Source: an uncultured Oscillospiraceae bacterium
GTDB taxonomy: Bacteria; Bacillota; Clostridia; Oscillospirales; Ruminococcaceae
Direction: 5' to 3'
Assembly (NCBI GenBank): GCA_934446355.1
Contig: CAKSEC010000012.1
Span: 8,670 to 72,669, forward strand
DNA length: 64,000 nt
In this document: one piece after another, positions 43,084 through 52,413 of the stretch
Numbering within the stretch: the stretch's first letter is position 1
How the letters are laid out: each line of letters opens with the position of its first letter
Translations under genes and position numbers: made by a program
The notes under the pieces: generated by a model
Databases searched by the model: none
The model's input: the letters and a program-made list of their open reading frames with translations, nothing else
Told to the model about the DNA's origin: nothing

Positions 43084-46000
43084 TTAAGCCGTCAGCCCGA
43101 CTGCCTTTCTGAGCACTGTCAGAGCGTCAGCCAGATCAACTATGCTGTCGTTGTTCATTTCGCCCATAGGCAGATTCTCGCACTGTTCAAGCCTTACTGT
43201 ATAGCGAAGCAGTGAAGCGGCGTCTCTCACGTCAACTATGCCGTCGTTGTTTACGTCGCCGAGCAGATCGGTGTACTTGCTTACCATCACTGCATATTCG
43301 CCTGCTGCCATATCGGGAAGAACTGCAGTTCCGTCATTAGCAAGCTTTACGCAGTTCTGGAATACCAGCTTGCCGTTTACAAGCTTGTAGATATTCGCAA
43401 ACTCGCCTGCATACTGATTCTTGAACGCTACCTTAAGGTCTGCGGGAACGTTCTCTGCGTTCAGCTTTAGCTTAACGCCCGTTACCCCACGCAGTGCGCT
43501 GGTATCAGCCGAACCGGGGAGTATCGAGAGATCAACTGCAGAAACAGTCGTTATCTCAGCGCCGTCAATGATCCAGCTCTTGGTGCTGTCGGAGATTATC
43601 TCTGCTGTGATCTTGCTGTCCGCAATTGCCTTGATCACATCAGCGGGAAGTGTGGTTTCGCCGTTAAGCGTAATGACCACTGTGCCGCCGATCATCTTTG
43701 AGAGGTCTGCGGCAATGTCCGTCCAACTCTTTTCAGTGCCGTTGATTTCCGGCTTGGTTTCGGTCGGAGTGGTATCTCTGTAGCCGCTTCCGCCGCTATA
43801 GTGACCGCCGCTGGTGCTGCCGCCGTTCTTCTTCGGGGAAATTATGTAGCCGCACTCTGTGCAGTATTCAGCGGACGTGGTGGTTGCTTCGCCGCTTGAA
43901 ATATGGCTCTGCTTTTCGGTAACTTCGTCACAGTATTCACACTTGTGCCAGTGGCCGTCCTTGTCGCTTTCGTACTTGTCTAACCACTTGTGATCTGTCT
44001 TTGCAAGAACTGTGTCAGCCAGAGCGATTTCAGTTGCTGCTGCTTCATCACCGAAGTACTTACCGCAGGTCTTGCACTCCCAATACTCGGTATTGCCGTC
44101 GTGCTGACAGGTAGCTTCAACAGCTTTATGGTGAGTCGGCGTGCCATGACCGGAGTTTGCTGTCTTGGAAACAGCCGGACTTGCGTTGTTTTCGTCAGTT
44201 TCAGCTAAACGGATATACGCAGTAACGCTCTTGTCATGACCAATGGTCATGGTGTTTTCGCTGCTCCATGTTGTGCCGTCAAAGCTGTACTCAACGTCCT
44301 TAAGCGTGGTCTTTATTGTTGCTATAAGGTCGTCGCCGTTGTTAGTGAACTCAATGTCAAACGCAGTTTCGTCAGGCGCTTCCTGATTATCCTTGTTGGT
44401 CAGGGTTATCTTAACGTTAAATTCAATGTGTTCGTAGTTCCGCGAAACCAGCCTAACTTCAATTGTGCCAGTCTTGCCTATATCGTCAACGGTATTCGTG
44501 CCAAGATGGAACGTGTACTGTCCGTCGGCAAAGCAGTTGTCGTCAGCCAGCGTGTCTGCACCAGAGATATCGCCCGAAATAACCTGACTTAGTACAAAAT
44601 CATTCTTATCATTATCAGGAATTTCCGCAACCGTTACCGTTATATCTTCGTCAGTTGACCACCGATAAGAAACATTGATATCGGGAAGCGTCAGGGCAGG
44701 AGCTTTTGCTATCGTGAATGTCCATGTATCAGCGGAAAGGTCGGCAGCCGCCTTATAGTTCTTGCCCTTGGCAACATCTATCATAACTGTGTATGTGCCT
44801 GCGTTTATGGGCTCAGATACGTACTGCTTCATTCCCGTATCATAATACTTGACCTTGATTTCGCCAACGCCATTTAATGCAGTCGTTACCGTGGGTAACT
44901 TTGCTGTGCCGTCAAATACAAGGTCAGTCGGAGCGGTGAACTTGAAGTCGCCTGCAGTGAGCGTCTTTTTCTCAACGTTGACCACGAGTTCTTTAGTCAG
45001 TCTTTTTGTGCAGAACGCAGAATACGGATTCCAATAAACAAGGGTAAATTTGACGTCGCCCGCCTCCGTTATTGTATCAGACCCGTTAAACGTTATTTTA
45101 TCAGCATTTAGGTCAAGCTGATCGCCCTCAAAGAAAAGTATTTCACCATGAGCTTCAGTATTCACATTCACTGAAAAATAGTCAGGAGATGTGCAATAAG
45201 CGACAGCGCCGTTGTCGAAATTCAGCTTCAAGCCGACAGTAAACTCGATCTCACCGTCCAGAACAGGCTTTTCGGGTGAAGCCTTAGTGAATGTAAGCTC
45301 TGTGGTGTATCCAACGCTAGAGGCGTTATCCTCGGAGAATGAGAGATAATAGAGAATGCCGTTTTCTGTGTCGTTGGCTTTCTTCATCATGAATGCCGGA
45401 CTGTTCATCTTAGTAAGTGCGTCAGCGCCGGTCATTTCCAGAGTTGTAAGACCAGTGCCGCCGTTCACAACTTCATCTGTGTAAAGGTCCTTGTTGTAAT
45501 AGCAGTTATCAACAGAACCTACTGTAATATTATTGCCTATAACACTTCCGTTTGCTACAGGAGCAACTTTATCCGTACCGTTAACCGTTCCGACAAAATA
45601 GCAGTTCTTCACCGTTGAGCCGTTATTTTGACCGCAAACGCCGCCTGCATAGTCGCCGGTTGCCTTAACATCAGCAAAGACATAGCAATTGGCGATAAGA
45701 CCCTTGCTATATCCGCAGATAGTGCCGACAGAGTTGCCGCCGGTAACTTTACCACCAACAACGCCAAGGTTCATGATCGTAGCATTTTCGTAAATATACC
45801 CAAACAAGCCGACATTGTCGCCGCTGGAGTTTATCGTGAAATTGCTGATGGTGTGACCGTCGCCGCTGAAATAGCCATCGAACCAAGTATCGCTGGGAAC
45901 TATCGGATCAATTACCTTGCCCCCAAAGTCTATATCACTCATGAGGACGAAATTATTGTTCGCGTCGCCATCAATTTTATTGAGATCTGCCGCTGAGTTA

Positions 46001-47279
46001 ATAGAACATATGTCTTCCATTCAGGGAAATTACCGGAATAATCAAAGTTATAGACATCCACATCTATACTTTTCGGTGTGCCAATGTCAATAAGGTGGAT
46101 ATATGTGTACGTTTTCTTGCCGAATCTGTCGTTATCTTCATTTACAACAACATCGCTATCACTATTAGGAATATTGCCATAATCCCAAACGCTGCCACTA
46201 CTATTAGTAAATGGCGACAACTCAGTAACGTCGGAGCACAGTGCCGTTGTAGTCAAAGCGCCGACCTTAGCATTATCGTTATTTTCCGTACCGCCAATGG
46301 CATAATTGTTATCCACCTTGCCGACTTCGTAGTCATAATAGCAGTAGCCTACAGCAGCTGAACCCTGTGTTTCTCCGACCACGCCGCCAACATAATATCC
46401 TGAACTTTGAATCGTGCCAACGCTTATGGAGTATGAAACAGCACCGGCACATTCTAATCCGCAAATGCCGCCCACATCATCATTGCCTATAATATCGCCC
46501 GAATTGAAGCAGTTGCTGATTATACCATCATCAGTATAATTTCTACCGCAGATACCGCCGATAGAGGTACTTCCGCTCACCGTTCCGTCAAAGGAGCAGG
46601 CGTATATTCTGCCTTCGTTATGTCCGCAGATACCGCCGACATATCTGTCACCGGTAACGTTGCCGCCCTTAACAGCAAGATTCATAATTAAGCCGCTGTT
46701 ATAGCCGAACAGACCTATATAATCTTCACTCGATTTGTTTATCTTGAAATTGCTGATGGTATGTCCGTCGCCGCTGAATCTGCCCATGAACGAGTCAAAT
46801 TGTTCGCATATCGGGTCAATTTCCTCACCCTTGAGGTCGATATTGTTCATAAGGACATAGTATTTATAGCGGGAATCATCGGTCTTTCCAATTGCCAAGA
46901 ACTCTTCTGCCGTGGTGATAGGAATAAAATCGTCATAGGTCGTACCGTCAGCCGCAATGCTGAAGTCGTATTTCGGAGTGACTACTCCTGCTGTCACAGC
47001 TTTTCCAACACCCTTAAGGCTCGGATAAGTATTCGCTCCTGTCTTTAATCTGCCAACTACACTGTCGCTGCTGCCTGCGTTCCAAATAGTGTCGTCGAAG
47101 TCAGTCGGCAAGTTACCGTTGCAAAGTACTGCGGTGGTTAAACCTGTGCCGTAGCCTTTGGCAGTACCGCACACGGTGCTGTCATAGTAGCAATTTAGCA
47201 CGCCTCCGTCTTCTTTTCCAATACCATAACCTACGCCGTTGCCACTAATTACCTTACCAAAGTTTAAGCAATTTTTGCG
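43084..47279 (-). pseudogene. GLUG-repeat dockerin gene, copy D: 5'-deleted and frameshifted
   Basis: Reading on the minus strand, the family sequence begins abruptly near 47270 at a NCLNFGKV core, in the middle of what is a first GLUG module in the other copies. The signal peptide, start codon, ribosome site and 5'-UTR hairpin are missing. Only a promoter-like stub remains directly upstream (47279-47366). Two super-modules follow. At about 46003-46008 the frame breaks: WKTYV must continue as SINSAADLNKI one base out of phase, which fits a single-base deletion. After it come the second half of the last module, MBG/Ig-like region, Cys pair domain, linker, alpha/beta domain and an intact-looking dockerin (GDVNNDG, TAA at 43086-43084). 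Without a start and with a frameshift it is unlikely to make protein. Its last 558 bp before the dockerin region are almost identical to gene A. Confidence 0.85.
43431..43988 (-). repeat. 558-bp long inverted repeat, copy in pseudogene D
   Basis: This is the reverse-complement partner of 22971-23528 in gene A, with about three differences by eye. The pair flanks about 20 kb holding genes B and C, the second DUF4143 ATPase and the signalling trio. Confidence 0.85.
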
Positions 47280-47366
47280 ATTTTTTGGATTTGTCAATAA
47301 TTTTGCCGAAGATTTGTGCTGAAATATGGCAAATCTTGTTTCTGACACCGGCTGATCCTGCTGTGC
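47279..47366 (-). promoter_or_regulatory. Orphan promoter-region remnant of gene D
   Basis: The minus strand carries GTGTCAGAAACAAG, then CATATTTCAGCACAAATCTT, CGGCAAA and TTGACA, closely matching the 18766-18851 region before gene A. The -10 box and everything up to mid-gene are absent. The join occurs in an A-rich stretch (AAAAAATCGC to AAAAATTGC). Confidence 0.75.
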
Positions 47367-47451
47367 TTTCAGGGGCAAATAAATTGGCTTTATTATGCTG
47401 ATATATATATGCAATCCGCATGGCAGGCTATGGCGATATGTTTTCCACAAA

Positions 47452-48255
47452 TCACGGATCAAAATACTTCCTCGGCGAAACGCCTGCACGCTCCACAAAA
47501 GCCTTATAAAAATTCGAGTAGGTAGAAAAACCACTTCTGTCGCAGACTTCCTGCGGTGAAATTCCGCTTTTCAGAAGCTCTTTCGCAAGATTTATCTTTT
47601 TCATAAGAATGTAGTTGTGCACGGACGTCTTGGCGTACTCCTTGAATCGGTGGGAAATGTAGTACTTCGACACGAAAAACTCGGCTGAAAGCTCGTCGAG
47701 CGACGGTGCGTCAATGAAGTTCTCGTTCAGGTAGGCTATAACTCGGCTGACAATATCGCTCGGTTCAGCTTCGACCGGGCTTATTTCGGAAAACTCCTTT
47801 TTCAGCTTGTCGAGAATAAGCATTATGCAGCTTTCGGCGACATACCCCGACAGTTCGTCCTGCGAAATATAGCTTCTGAACGCATTGTCAAGCAGCTTTC
47901 GCAGCTGGTCGTATTCTCTGCCGGCAAAGGAAACGAGGTGCGTTTTCTTTTCTTCGGCGAGTTCGTTTATGCTTCTGATAAAGCCGTTTATGCCGCTGTT
48001 TTTCGCCAGATATGAGTTGAATATCCACAGAACATACCGCTCATACGGGACGTTTTCTTCGATAACGGGACGGTGCAGCTTTCCGGGCGGGATTATCAGC
48101 ACATCTCCTTTTTTCAGTTCGTAGCTTTCGTTTTCAACGTAATACTTTACGCTGCCGTCCGCAAAGAAATATATCTCATAATGATCGTGGCTGTGGAACA
48201 GTATGGGCGCAGTGTACCTGTCCTTGTTGTGGGACAGCTTAAAATCGTTTTTCAT
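47452..48255 (-). CDS. AraC-family transcriptional regulator (cupin + HTH)
   Basis: The protein is 267 aa. The N-terminal cupin sensor domain (HSHDHYEIYFF; GDVLIIPPGKLHRP) is typical of AraC regulators that bind sugars or sugar acids. The C-terminal double helix-turn-helix (about 165-265) has SLDELSAEFFVSKYYISHRF and ISPQEVCDRSGFSTYSNFYK. It is divergent from the beta-glucuronidase gene with 118 bp between starts, so it is probably that gene's activator. Its own -10 box lies so close to the ATG (48255) that transcription should start at or next to the A of ATG. There is no ribosome binding site, so a leaderless mRNA is predicted. Confidence 0.92.
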   Translation of the reverse strand: MKNDFKLSHNKDRYTAPILFHSHDHYEIYFFADGSVKYYVENESYELKKGDVLIIPPGKLHRPVIEENVPYERYVLWIFNSYLAKNSGINGFIRSINELAEEKKTHLVSFAGREYDQLRKLLDNAFRSYISQDELSGYVAESCIMLILDKLKKEFSEISPVEAEPSDIVSRVIAYLNENFIDAPSLDELSAEFFVSKYYISHRFKEYAKTSVHNYILMKKINLAKELLKSGISPQEVCDRSGFSTYSNFYKAFVERAGVSPRKYFDP

Positions 48256-48261
48256 AAGTTA

Positions 48262-48290
48262 ATTATACAGCAGCTTTTGAAATATTTCAA
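48262..48290 (-). promoter_or_regulatory. araC-type gene promoter with a 14-bp palindrome over the -35
   Basis: TTGAAA (48290-48285) and TATAAT (48267-48262) on the minus strand have a 17-bp spacer. The perfect palindrome TTGAAATATTTCAA (48277-48290) covers the -35 box and could be an autoregulatory operator. Confidence 0.65.
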
Positions 48291-48336
48291 GTACCATTCA
48301 GCAATCTTTGATATTTTATTGCTCACAGAATCATGC

Positions 48337-48342
48337 TATAAT
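48337..48342 (+). promoter_or_regulatory. -10 box of the beta-glucuronidase gene
   Basis: TATAAT lies 31 bp before the start codon. There is no good -35 box 16-18 bp upstream, which would fit dependence on the divergent AraC-type activator. Confidence 0.5.
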
Positions 48343-48373
48343 AAATCTAAAGAAATGAAAGGAGCGCACCTCT

Positions 48374-50116
48374 ATGGAAAGCGTTGGCAGCGAGTACTTT
48401 GAAAAAATAACGACAGCGGACTCGATGATATTCGACCGCTTCAGGAGAAAAGAATCCCTCAACGGACACTGGCATTATGCCGTTGACCAGTACGACGTAT
48501 TTCTAAGACAAAAGTGGTTCAATGAGAATTACTACGACGCAGGCGGAAACACGCTGCCCGTGGATTACTCATTTGACGAATGGGAACTGATGGACCTGCC
48601 CTGCTGCTGGAATACCGTTGACAGAATGTATATGCTGTACGAGGGCAGCATGGTGTTCACCAGAAAATTCATCTATGCAAAGCAGAATGAAGATGAACGC
48701 ATGATACTCAAAATCGGCGCAGCAAACTATATCTGCCGTGTGTTCCTCAACAAGAAGTACGTTGGAATGCACCGCGGCGGCTCAACTCCCGCCTACTTCG
48801 ACATAACCGACTATCTGCAGCACGACAACCGGATATTCCTGCAGGTCGATAACACAAGACGCAATAATCAGGTACCCATGGAAAATACCGACTGGTTCAA
48901 TTACGGCGGAGTTTATCGTGATATCGACCTTTTCCGTGTACCGAAAGTTCATATCAGGGATTTCAAAATTGCGCTTGAACCGGACAGCGGGTTCAGGAAA
49001 ATACGTGCGGGCGTCAGCGTTTCTGAGAACTACAGCGGTACGGCGTTCCTCACCATAAACGAACTTGGGGTAACGCAGAAAATCGTAATCACAAACGGCT
49101 CAGGCGAACTGATTTTCGACGCCACGCCTGAACTGTGGTCGCCCGAAAACCCGAAGCTGTACGACGTCACGCTGGAATGCGCAGGCGACAAGGTTCGTGA
49201 CAGGGTGGGCTTCCGTGAGATACGTGTTAAGGGAATGGACATCGTCTTGAACGGAAAGCCGCTGTTCCTGCGCGGAATAAGCTGTCACGAGGACAGCGTG
49301 GAGCACGGAAAGGCTCTCACCGACGAGGAGCGTATAGAAAATATCAATGCTGCAAAGGAACTTGGCTGTAATTTCATGCGTGTGGCTCACTACCCGCACA
49401 ACGAGAGAATGGCGCAGCTTGCCGACGAAATGGGTCTGCTTCTGTGGGAGGAGGTTCCGGTCTACTGGGATATCAGGTTCGATTCTGAGGACACGTACAG
49501 CGACGCAGAAAATCAGCTTCGTGAGCTGATAACCCGTGACTTCAACCGTGCGAGCGTCATAATCTGGTCGGTCGGAAATGAAAACGACGATACGGACGAC
49601 AGGCTTAAATTCATGAGCCGTCTTGCAGAATGCGCTCACTCCATCGACAAAACTAGAATGGTTTCCGCAGCCTGCCTTGTGAACTCCCAGAAGAACGCTA
49701 TCGAGGACAGGCTGGAGCAGTACCTCGACATAATCGGGCTGAATGAATACTGCGGCTGGTACACTGCGGAATGGCGTATGCTGCCTGAGCTTTTTGAAAA
49801 CAGCGACCCTAAAAAGCCCGTAATAATCACGGAATTCGGCGCAGACGCCTACCCGAAATTACACGGCACGATAACCGACAAGGGCACCGAGGACTGTCAG
49901 GCTTATGTCTACGAAAGGCAGACGGAAACTATCCGGAATATCGCCTACATCAAGGGCATGACCCCATGGATACTCCACGATTTCCGCTGCCCCAGAAGAA
50001 CCTCCGTCAACCAGCGGTACTACAACACAAAGGGGCTGCTTTCTGCGGATAAGAAGTACAAAAAATCTGCGTTCTTTGTGCTGCAGGAGTTTTACAGGTC
50101 GCTGGGCGGGAAATAA
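48374..50116 (+). CDS. uidA: Glycoside hydrolase family 2, beta-glucuronidase
   Basis: The protein is 580 aa with no signal peptide, so it is cytoplasmic. The order is jelly-roll sugar-binding domain (WYDAG-like N-terminus, FNYGGVYRDIDL), Ig-like domain and TIM barrel. The acid/base is E403 in WSVGNEND and the nucleophile is E487 in ITEFGAD. N551-T552-K553-G (YNTKG) matches the NxK motif that distinguishes beta-glucuronidases from beta-galactosidases (it contacts the glucuronate carboxylate). The C-terminal KKSAFFVLQEFY also fits. It releases glucuronic acid from glucuronides such as xenobiotic or plant conjugates. AAAGGAG lies 9 nt before ATG 48374. It is probably controlled by the divergent AraC-type regulator. 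The symbol is assigned by function; no transporter gene is adjacent. Confidence 0.9.
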   Translation: MESVGSEYFEKITTADSMIFDRFRRKESLNGHWHYAVDQYDVFLRQKWFNENYYDAGGNTLPVDYSFDEWELMDLPCCWNTVDRMYMLYEGSMVFTRKFIYAKQNEDERMILKIGAANYICRVFLNKKYVGMHRGGSTPAYFDITDYLQHDNRIFLQVDNTRRNNQVPMENTDWFNYGGVYRDIDLFRVPKVHIRDFKIALEPDSGFRKIRAGVSVSENYSGTAFLTINELGVTQKIVITNGSGELIFDATPELWSPENPKLYDVTLECAGDKVRDRVGFREIRVKGMDIVLNGKPLFLRGISCHEDSVEHGKALTDEERIENINAAKELGCNFMRVAHYPHNERMAQLADEMGLLLWEEVPVYWDIRFDSEDTYSDAENQLRELITRDFNRASVIIWSVGNENDDTDDRLKFMSRLAECAHSIDKTRMVSAACLVNSQKNAIEDRLEQYLDIIGLNEYCGWYTAEWRMLPELFENSDPKKPVIITEFGADAYPKLHGTITDKGTEDCQAYVYERQTETIRNIAYIKGMTPWILHDFRCPRRTSVNQRYYNTKGLLSADKKYKKSAFFVLQEFYRSLGGK

Positions 50117-50173
50117 ATGATGTGAATTTATCGCCGGCGGATATTATAGCCTACCCAAAATATAATATAACAG

Positions 50174-50204
50174 AAGCGGGAGTCCTTGGGCTCTCGCTTT
50201 TGTT
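50174..50204. terminator. Terminator of the beta-glucuronidase gene
   Basis: AGCGGGAG / CTCTCGCT (one G.T pair) is followed by TTTGTT on the plus strand. It could also stop minus-strand transcripts from the ABC operon. Confidence 0.8.
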
Positions 50205-50220
50205 ACGTATATAGGAGAAA

Positions 50221-50334
50221 TTACCGCCATGGTTTATTTCTACATTTAAGTATACCAAATATCATTGTACTTTTCAGTGCAATTATCATACGATAAGTGC
50301 CAGCCAAATTTTCATGCTCCGTCAGACGAATCAT
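50221..50334 (-). CDS. Small ORF (37 aa), possible truncated partner of the upstream small ORF
   Basis: The ATG (50334) overlaps the TGA of the preceding small ORF in an ATGA arrangement. The first residues MIRLTEHENL resemble the start of some Doc/Fic toxins, but the rest has no recognisable domain and ends soon at TAA. If real it is a decayed second gene of a pair; it may equally be chance. Confidence 0.2.
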   Translation of the reverse strand: MIRLTEHENLAGTYRMIIALKSTMIFGILKCRNKPWR

Positions 50335-50444
50335 TTCGCAAGTTCCTTGTAAGCTTCAAGATTTTTTGCGATCAGCCTGCGGGAAATTGCTTCAACATCG
50401 TCATCGGGAGCGGTCTGCAGCTTTTCCGCTTCCGAAAATTTCAT
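50331..50444 (-). CDS. Small ORF (37 aa), antitoxin-like helix
   Basis: It starts 12 bp after the stop of the ABC ATPase gene. The peptide contains DDDVEAISRRLIAKNLEAYK and ends KELAK. This acidic helix ending in 'L-I-x-x-N-x-E-A-Y-x-x-L-A-K' recalls short antitoxin-type proteins. No clear ribosome site is seen. Translation could be coupled to the upstream gene. Confidence 0.35.
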   Translation of the reverse strand: MKFSEAEKLQTAPDDDVEAISRRLIAKNLEAYKELAK

Positions 50445-50456
50445 AATGATGTTTGA

Positions 50457-51104
50457 TTATGTGCACTGTCTACCTAATACGCACCGCACCGCCAGTCCCT
50501 CCACCCTCAGCACATAGTCGCAGTGCCTTTCGATATCACCTGCATTATGGCTCGTCATGAGTATAGTTCTGCCGAACCTGTGAAACTCGTCGATTATACT
50601 GTCCGCAATTGCTATGCCCTCGGTATCAAGGGCGTTCATAGGCTCGTCGAGGATAAGGTAATCAGGATTTTCCATTATCGCCTGAGCGAGCCGCAGACGC
50701 TGCTTCATGCCCAGCGAATAGTTCTTGTATCTGGTTTTAGCTGCGCCGTCCAGCCCCACCCTTTTCAGAACATCTGAAACTTCGTTTTTCCCGATGATCT
50801 TTCTGACAGAAGCCAGCAGCATAAGATTCTCAAAGCCCGTGTAATGCCCTATAAACTCAGGCGAATTTATTATCACGCCGCAGTTCGGGATAAAATCCCG
50901 CCGTTGCCCAAGCCGTTCGCCGTCAATGATTATTTCGCCGCTGTCGGGCTTTGAGTAACCGCAAATCAGCTTCATCAGAACGCTTTTACCGCAGCCGTTT
51001 TCACCGATCAATCCAACGCATTTCCCTGTTTCGATCGTGAGGTTTACGCCCTCGAAAATGCGTTTATTTTTGTATGCCTTTGAAATATTCCGTAACTCAA
51101 TCAT
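50457..51104 (-). CDS. ABC transporter ATP-binding protein (peptide/bacteriocin exporter type)
   Basis: The protein is 215 aa. Walker A is GENGCGKS (34-41), the ABC signature YSLGMKQR is at 129-136, and Walker B is YLILDEP (149-155), with MNALD as the D-loop and SH as the switch His. Its short length and the YKNYSLGMKQR form are typical of BcrA/LanF-like ATPases that protect against or export peptides. The ATG overlaps the stop of the permease gene by 4 bp (ATGA). It is the last main gene of a four-gene operon with three membrane proteins. Confidence 0.93.
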   Translation of the reverse strand: MIELRNISKAYKNKRIFEGVNLTIETGKCVGLIGENGCGKSVLMKLICGYSKPDSGEIIIDGERLGQRRDFIPNCGVIINSPEFIGHYTGFENLMLLASVRKIIGKNEVSDVLKRVGLDGAAKTRYKNYSLGMKQRLRLAQAIMENPDYLILDEPMNALDTEGIAIADSIIDEFHRFGRTILMTSHNAGDIERHCDYVLRVEGLAVRCVLGRQCT

Positions 51105-51763
51105 AACAGCACCTCTTTCTTATTCTTGAAACGCATATAGCAGCCGAAAACAGCCGCCAAGCAGACTGCAGCTTCGCAGCCTATCGCAACGAGATTCGTC
51201 CCTGATAAATCCACCAACGCCGCCGGTATGTCGGTGAAAAAATCGACCATTATAAGCACTATTGCCAGCCCTGCTCCCGCAATATCTGCTGCGCCTGAAC
51301 TAAGGCTTCTGCGAAGAATCAGACTTGTTCCAGACGAAAGAAACAGCAGCACAAACTGACGCAAGAAATACAGCGCTGCAATGTTTGCAATACCCGATAA
51401 ACCGCATAGCAAAGCCGTGTACGCAATGGGCGCAATCGTCATCACAGCAGAGCCGAACAGAGCGTTTGCAGCCTGCTTTTTTATCACATATCCAAAATAC
51501 TGCAGTCGGGAATCGAACCGTGAAATTATCAGTTCCCTTTCCGGTATTCCTGACGTAATAAAGACGACGGCAAGAATAATATTCATTACGCTGCAAAGCA
51601 TTACGAACAGCGGAAACGGGTCGAACGAAAACTCCTGCAGAACTGATTTTTCCAGATAGGCTATCCTCAGCAAAGCCGCTGAATCGACCGAAAATCCGCT
51701 GATACTCAAAACGCTGAACAGCGAAAAAACAGCGATAAAAAAGCTGTAGGAATACCACCTCAT
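51101..51763 (-). CDS. ABC transporter membrane subunit
   Basis: The protein is 220 aa with about six hydrophobic segments and short charged loops. It overlaps the ABC ATPase gene by 4 bp and is itself overlapped by the preceding permease gene (ATGA at 51763), so translation is coupled. It is probably an ABC-2-type permease subunit for a peptide. No further signature could be identified. The membrane topology is clear; the substrate is unknown. Confidence 0.83.
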   Translation of the reverse strand: MRWYSYSFFIAVFSLFSVLSISGFSVDSAALLRIAYLEKSVLQEFSFDPFPLFVMLCSVMNIILAVVFITSGIPERELIISRFDSRLQYFGYVIKKQAANALFGSAVMTIAPIAYTALLCGLSGIANIAALYFLRQFVLLFLSSGTSLILRRSLSSGAADIAGAGLAIVLIMVDFFTDIPAALVDLSGTNLVAIGCEAAVCLAAVFGCYMRFKNKKEVLL

Positions 51764-52413
51764 TGCCGCTCCTTTCGCAGTATTTCTTTAGTCGGAACAA
51801 GCCCTGTAATCAGCGCAGCACCGCCCCATGCAAGATACACGTTCAGAGAAACGGCGGGGCTTATCACGGGTTTCGGGTACACTCCGTAAAACCACACGCA
51901 GATATACGGGACAAGGTTTGGTGCGGCAAAGCACATTGCAAGTCCGCCTGAAATCAACGTTATTTCAGCAAGAATTATTGCGCTCTTTTTTATAAGATAG
52001 TTCAGATCGACTGATAATATATTCAGGATCGAAATGCCCAAAACGGCGGAAATAAGCCAGATAATTACCGAAAACGGGCTAAAGCAGGACGCAGTATTTT
52101 CGGGCGAAAGCATTAACGAAACGGCGCAGGACGCCGGCAAATACACCGCAATATAAAGCAGCGAAAAAAGTTCTGCACGTGAGATACTGAGCAGCTTTGC
52201 ACGGAACACTGTTTTGCACCGGATATCGAACATTGAATGCTCGTATAAAAAATCTGTCTGAACCGCAAAGTACATCAGATAAAACACTGCAATATTGAAC
52301 GGCTGTTGGTAAATCGCTATCGGTGTACCGTTGTAGCTTCCCGATGGCACAATAACGCAGGCGAACCCTGCAATTGCGCCGACTATCGCCGTTTTAACCA
52401 GACTTTTTTTCAT
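51760..52413 (-). CDS. ABC transporter membrane subunit
   Basis: The protein is 217 aa with about six membrane spans, beginning MKKSLVKTAIVGAIAGFACV. It has 4-bp and 20-bp overlaps with its downstream and upstream neighbours. The three permeases of this operon have similar size and hydrophobicity, in the manner of LanE/LanG-type immunity transporters. The specific family is not assignable by eye. Confidence 0.83.
   Translation of the reverse strand: MKKSLVKTAIVGAIAGFACVIVPSGSYNGTPIAIYQQPFNIAVFYLMYFAVQTDFLYEHSMFDIRCKTVFRAKLLSISRAELFSLLYIAVYLPASCAVSLMLSPENTASCFSPFSVIIWLISAVLGISILNILSVDLNYLIKKSAIILAEITLISGGLAMCFAAPNLVPYICVWFYGVYPKPVISPAVSLNVYLAWGGAALITGLVPTKEILRKERQ

Noticed and set aside
45995..46015. 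Programmed frameshift in family copy D
   Set aside because: There is no slippery heptamer or downstream structure, and the gene also lacks a start codon and signal peptide, so plain decay is more likely.
19000..47000. Repeated short motifs that could be taken for a CRISPR array
   Set aside because: The repeats encode GLUG protein motifs in frame, vary at third positions and have no constant repeat-spacer length.
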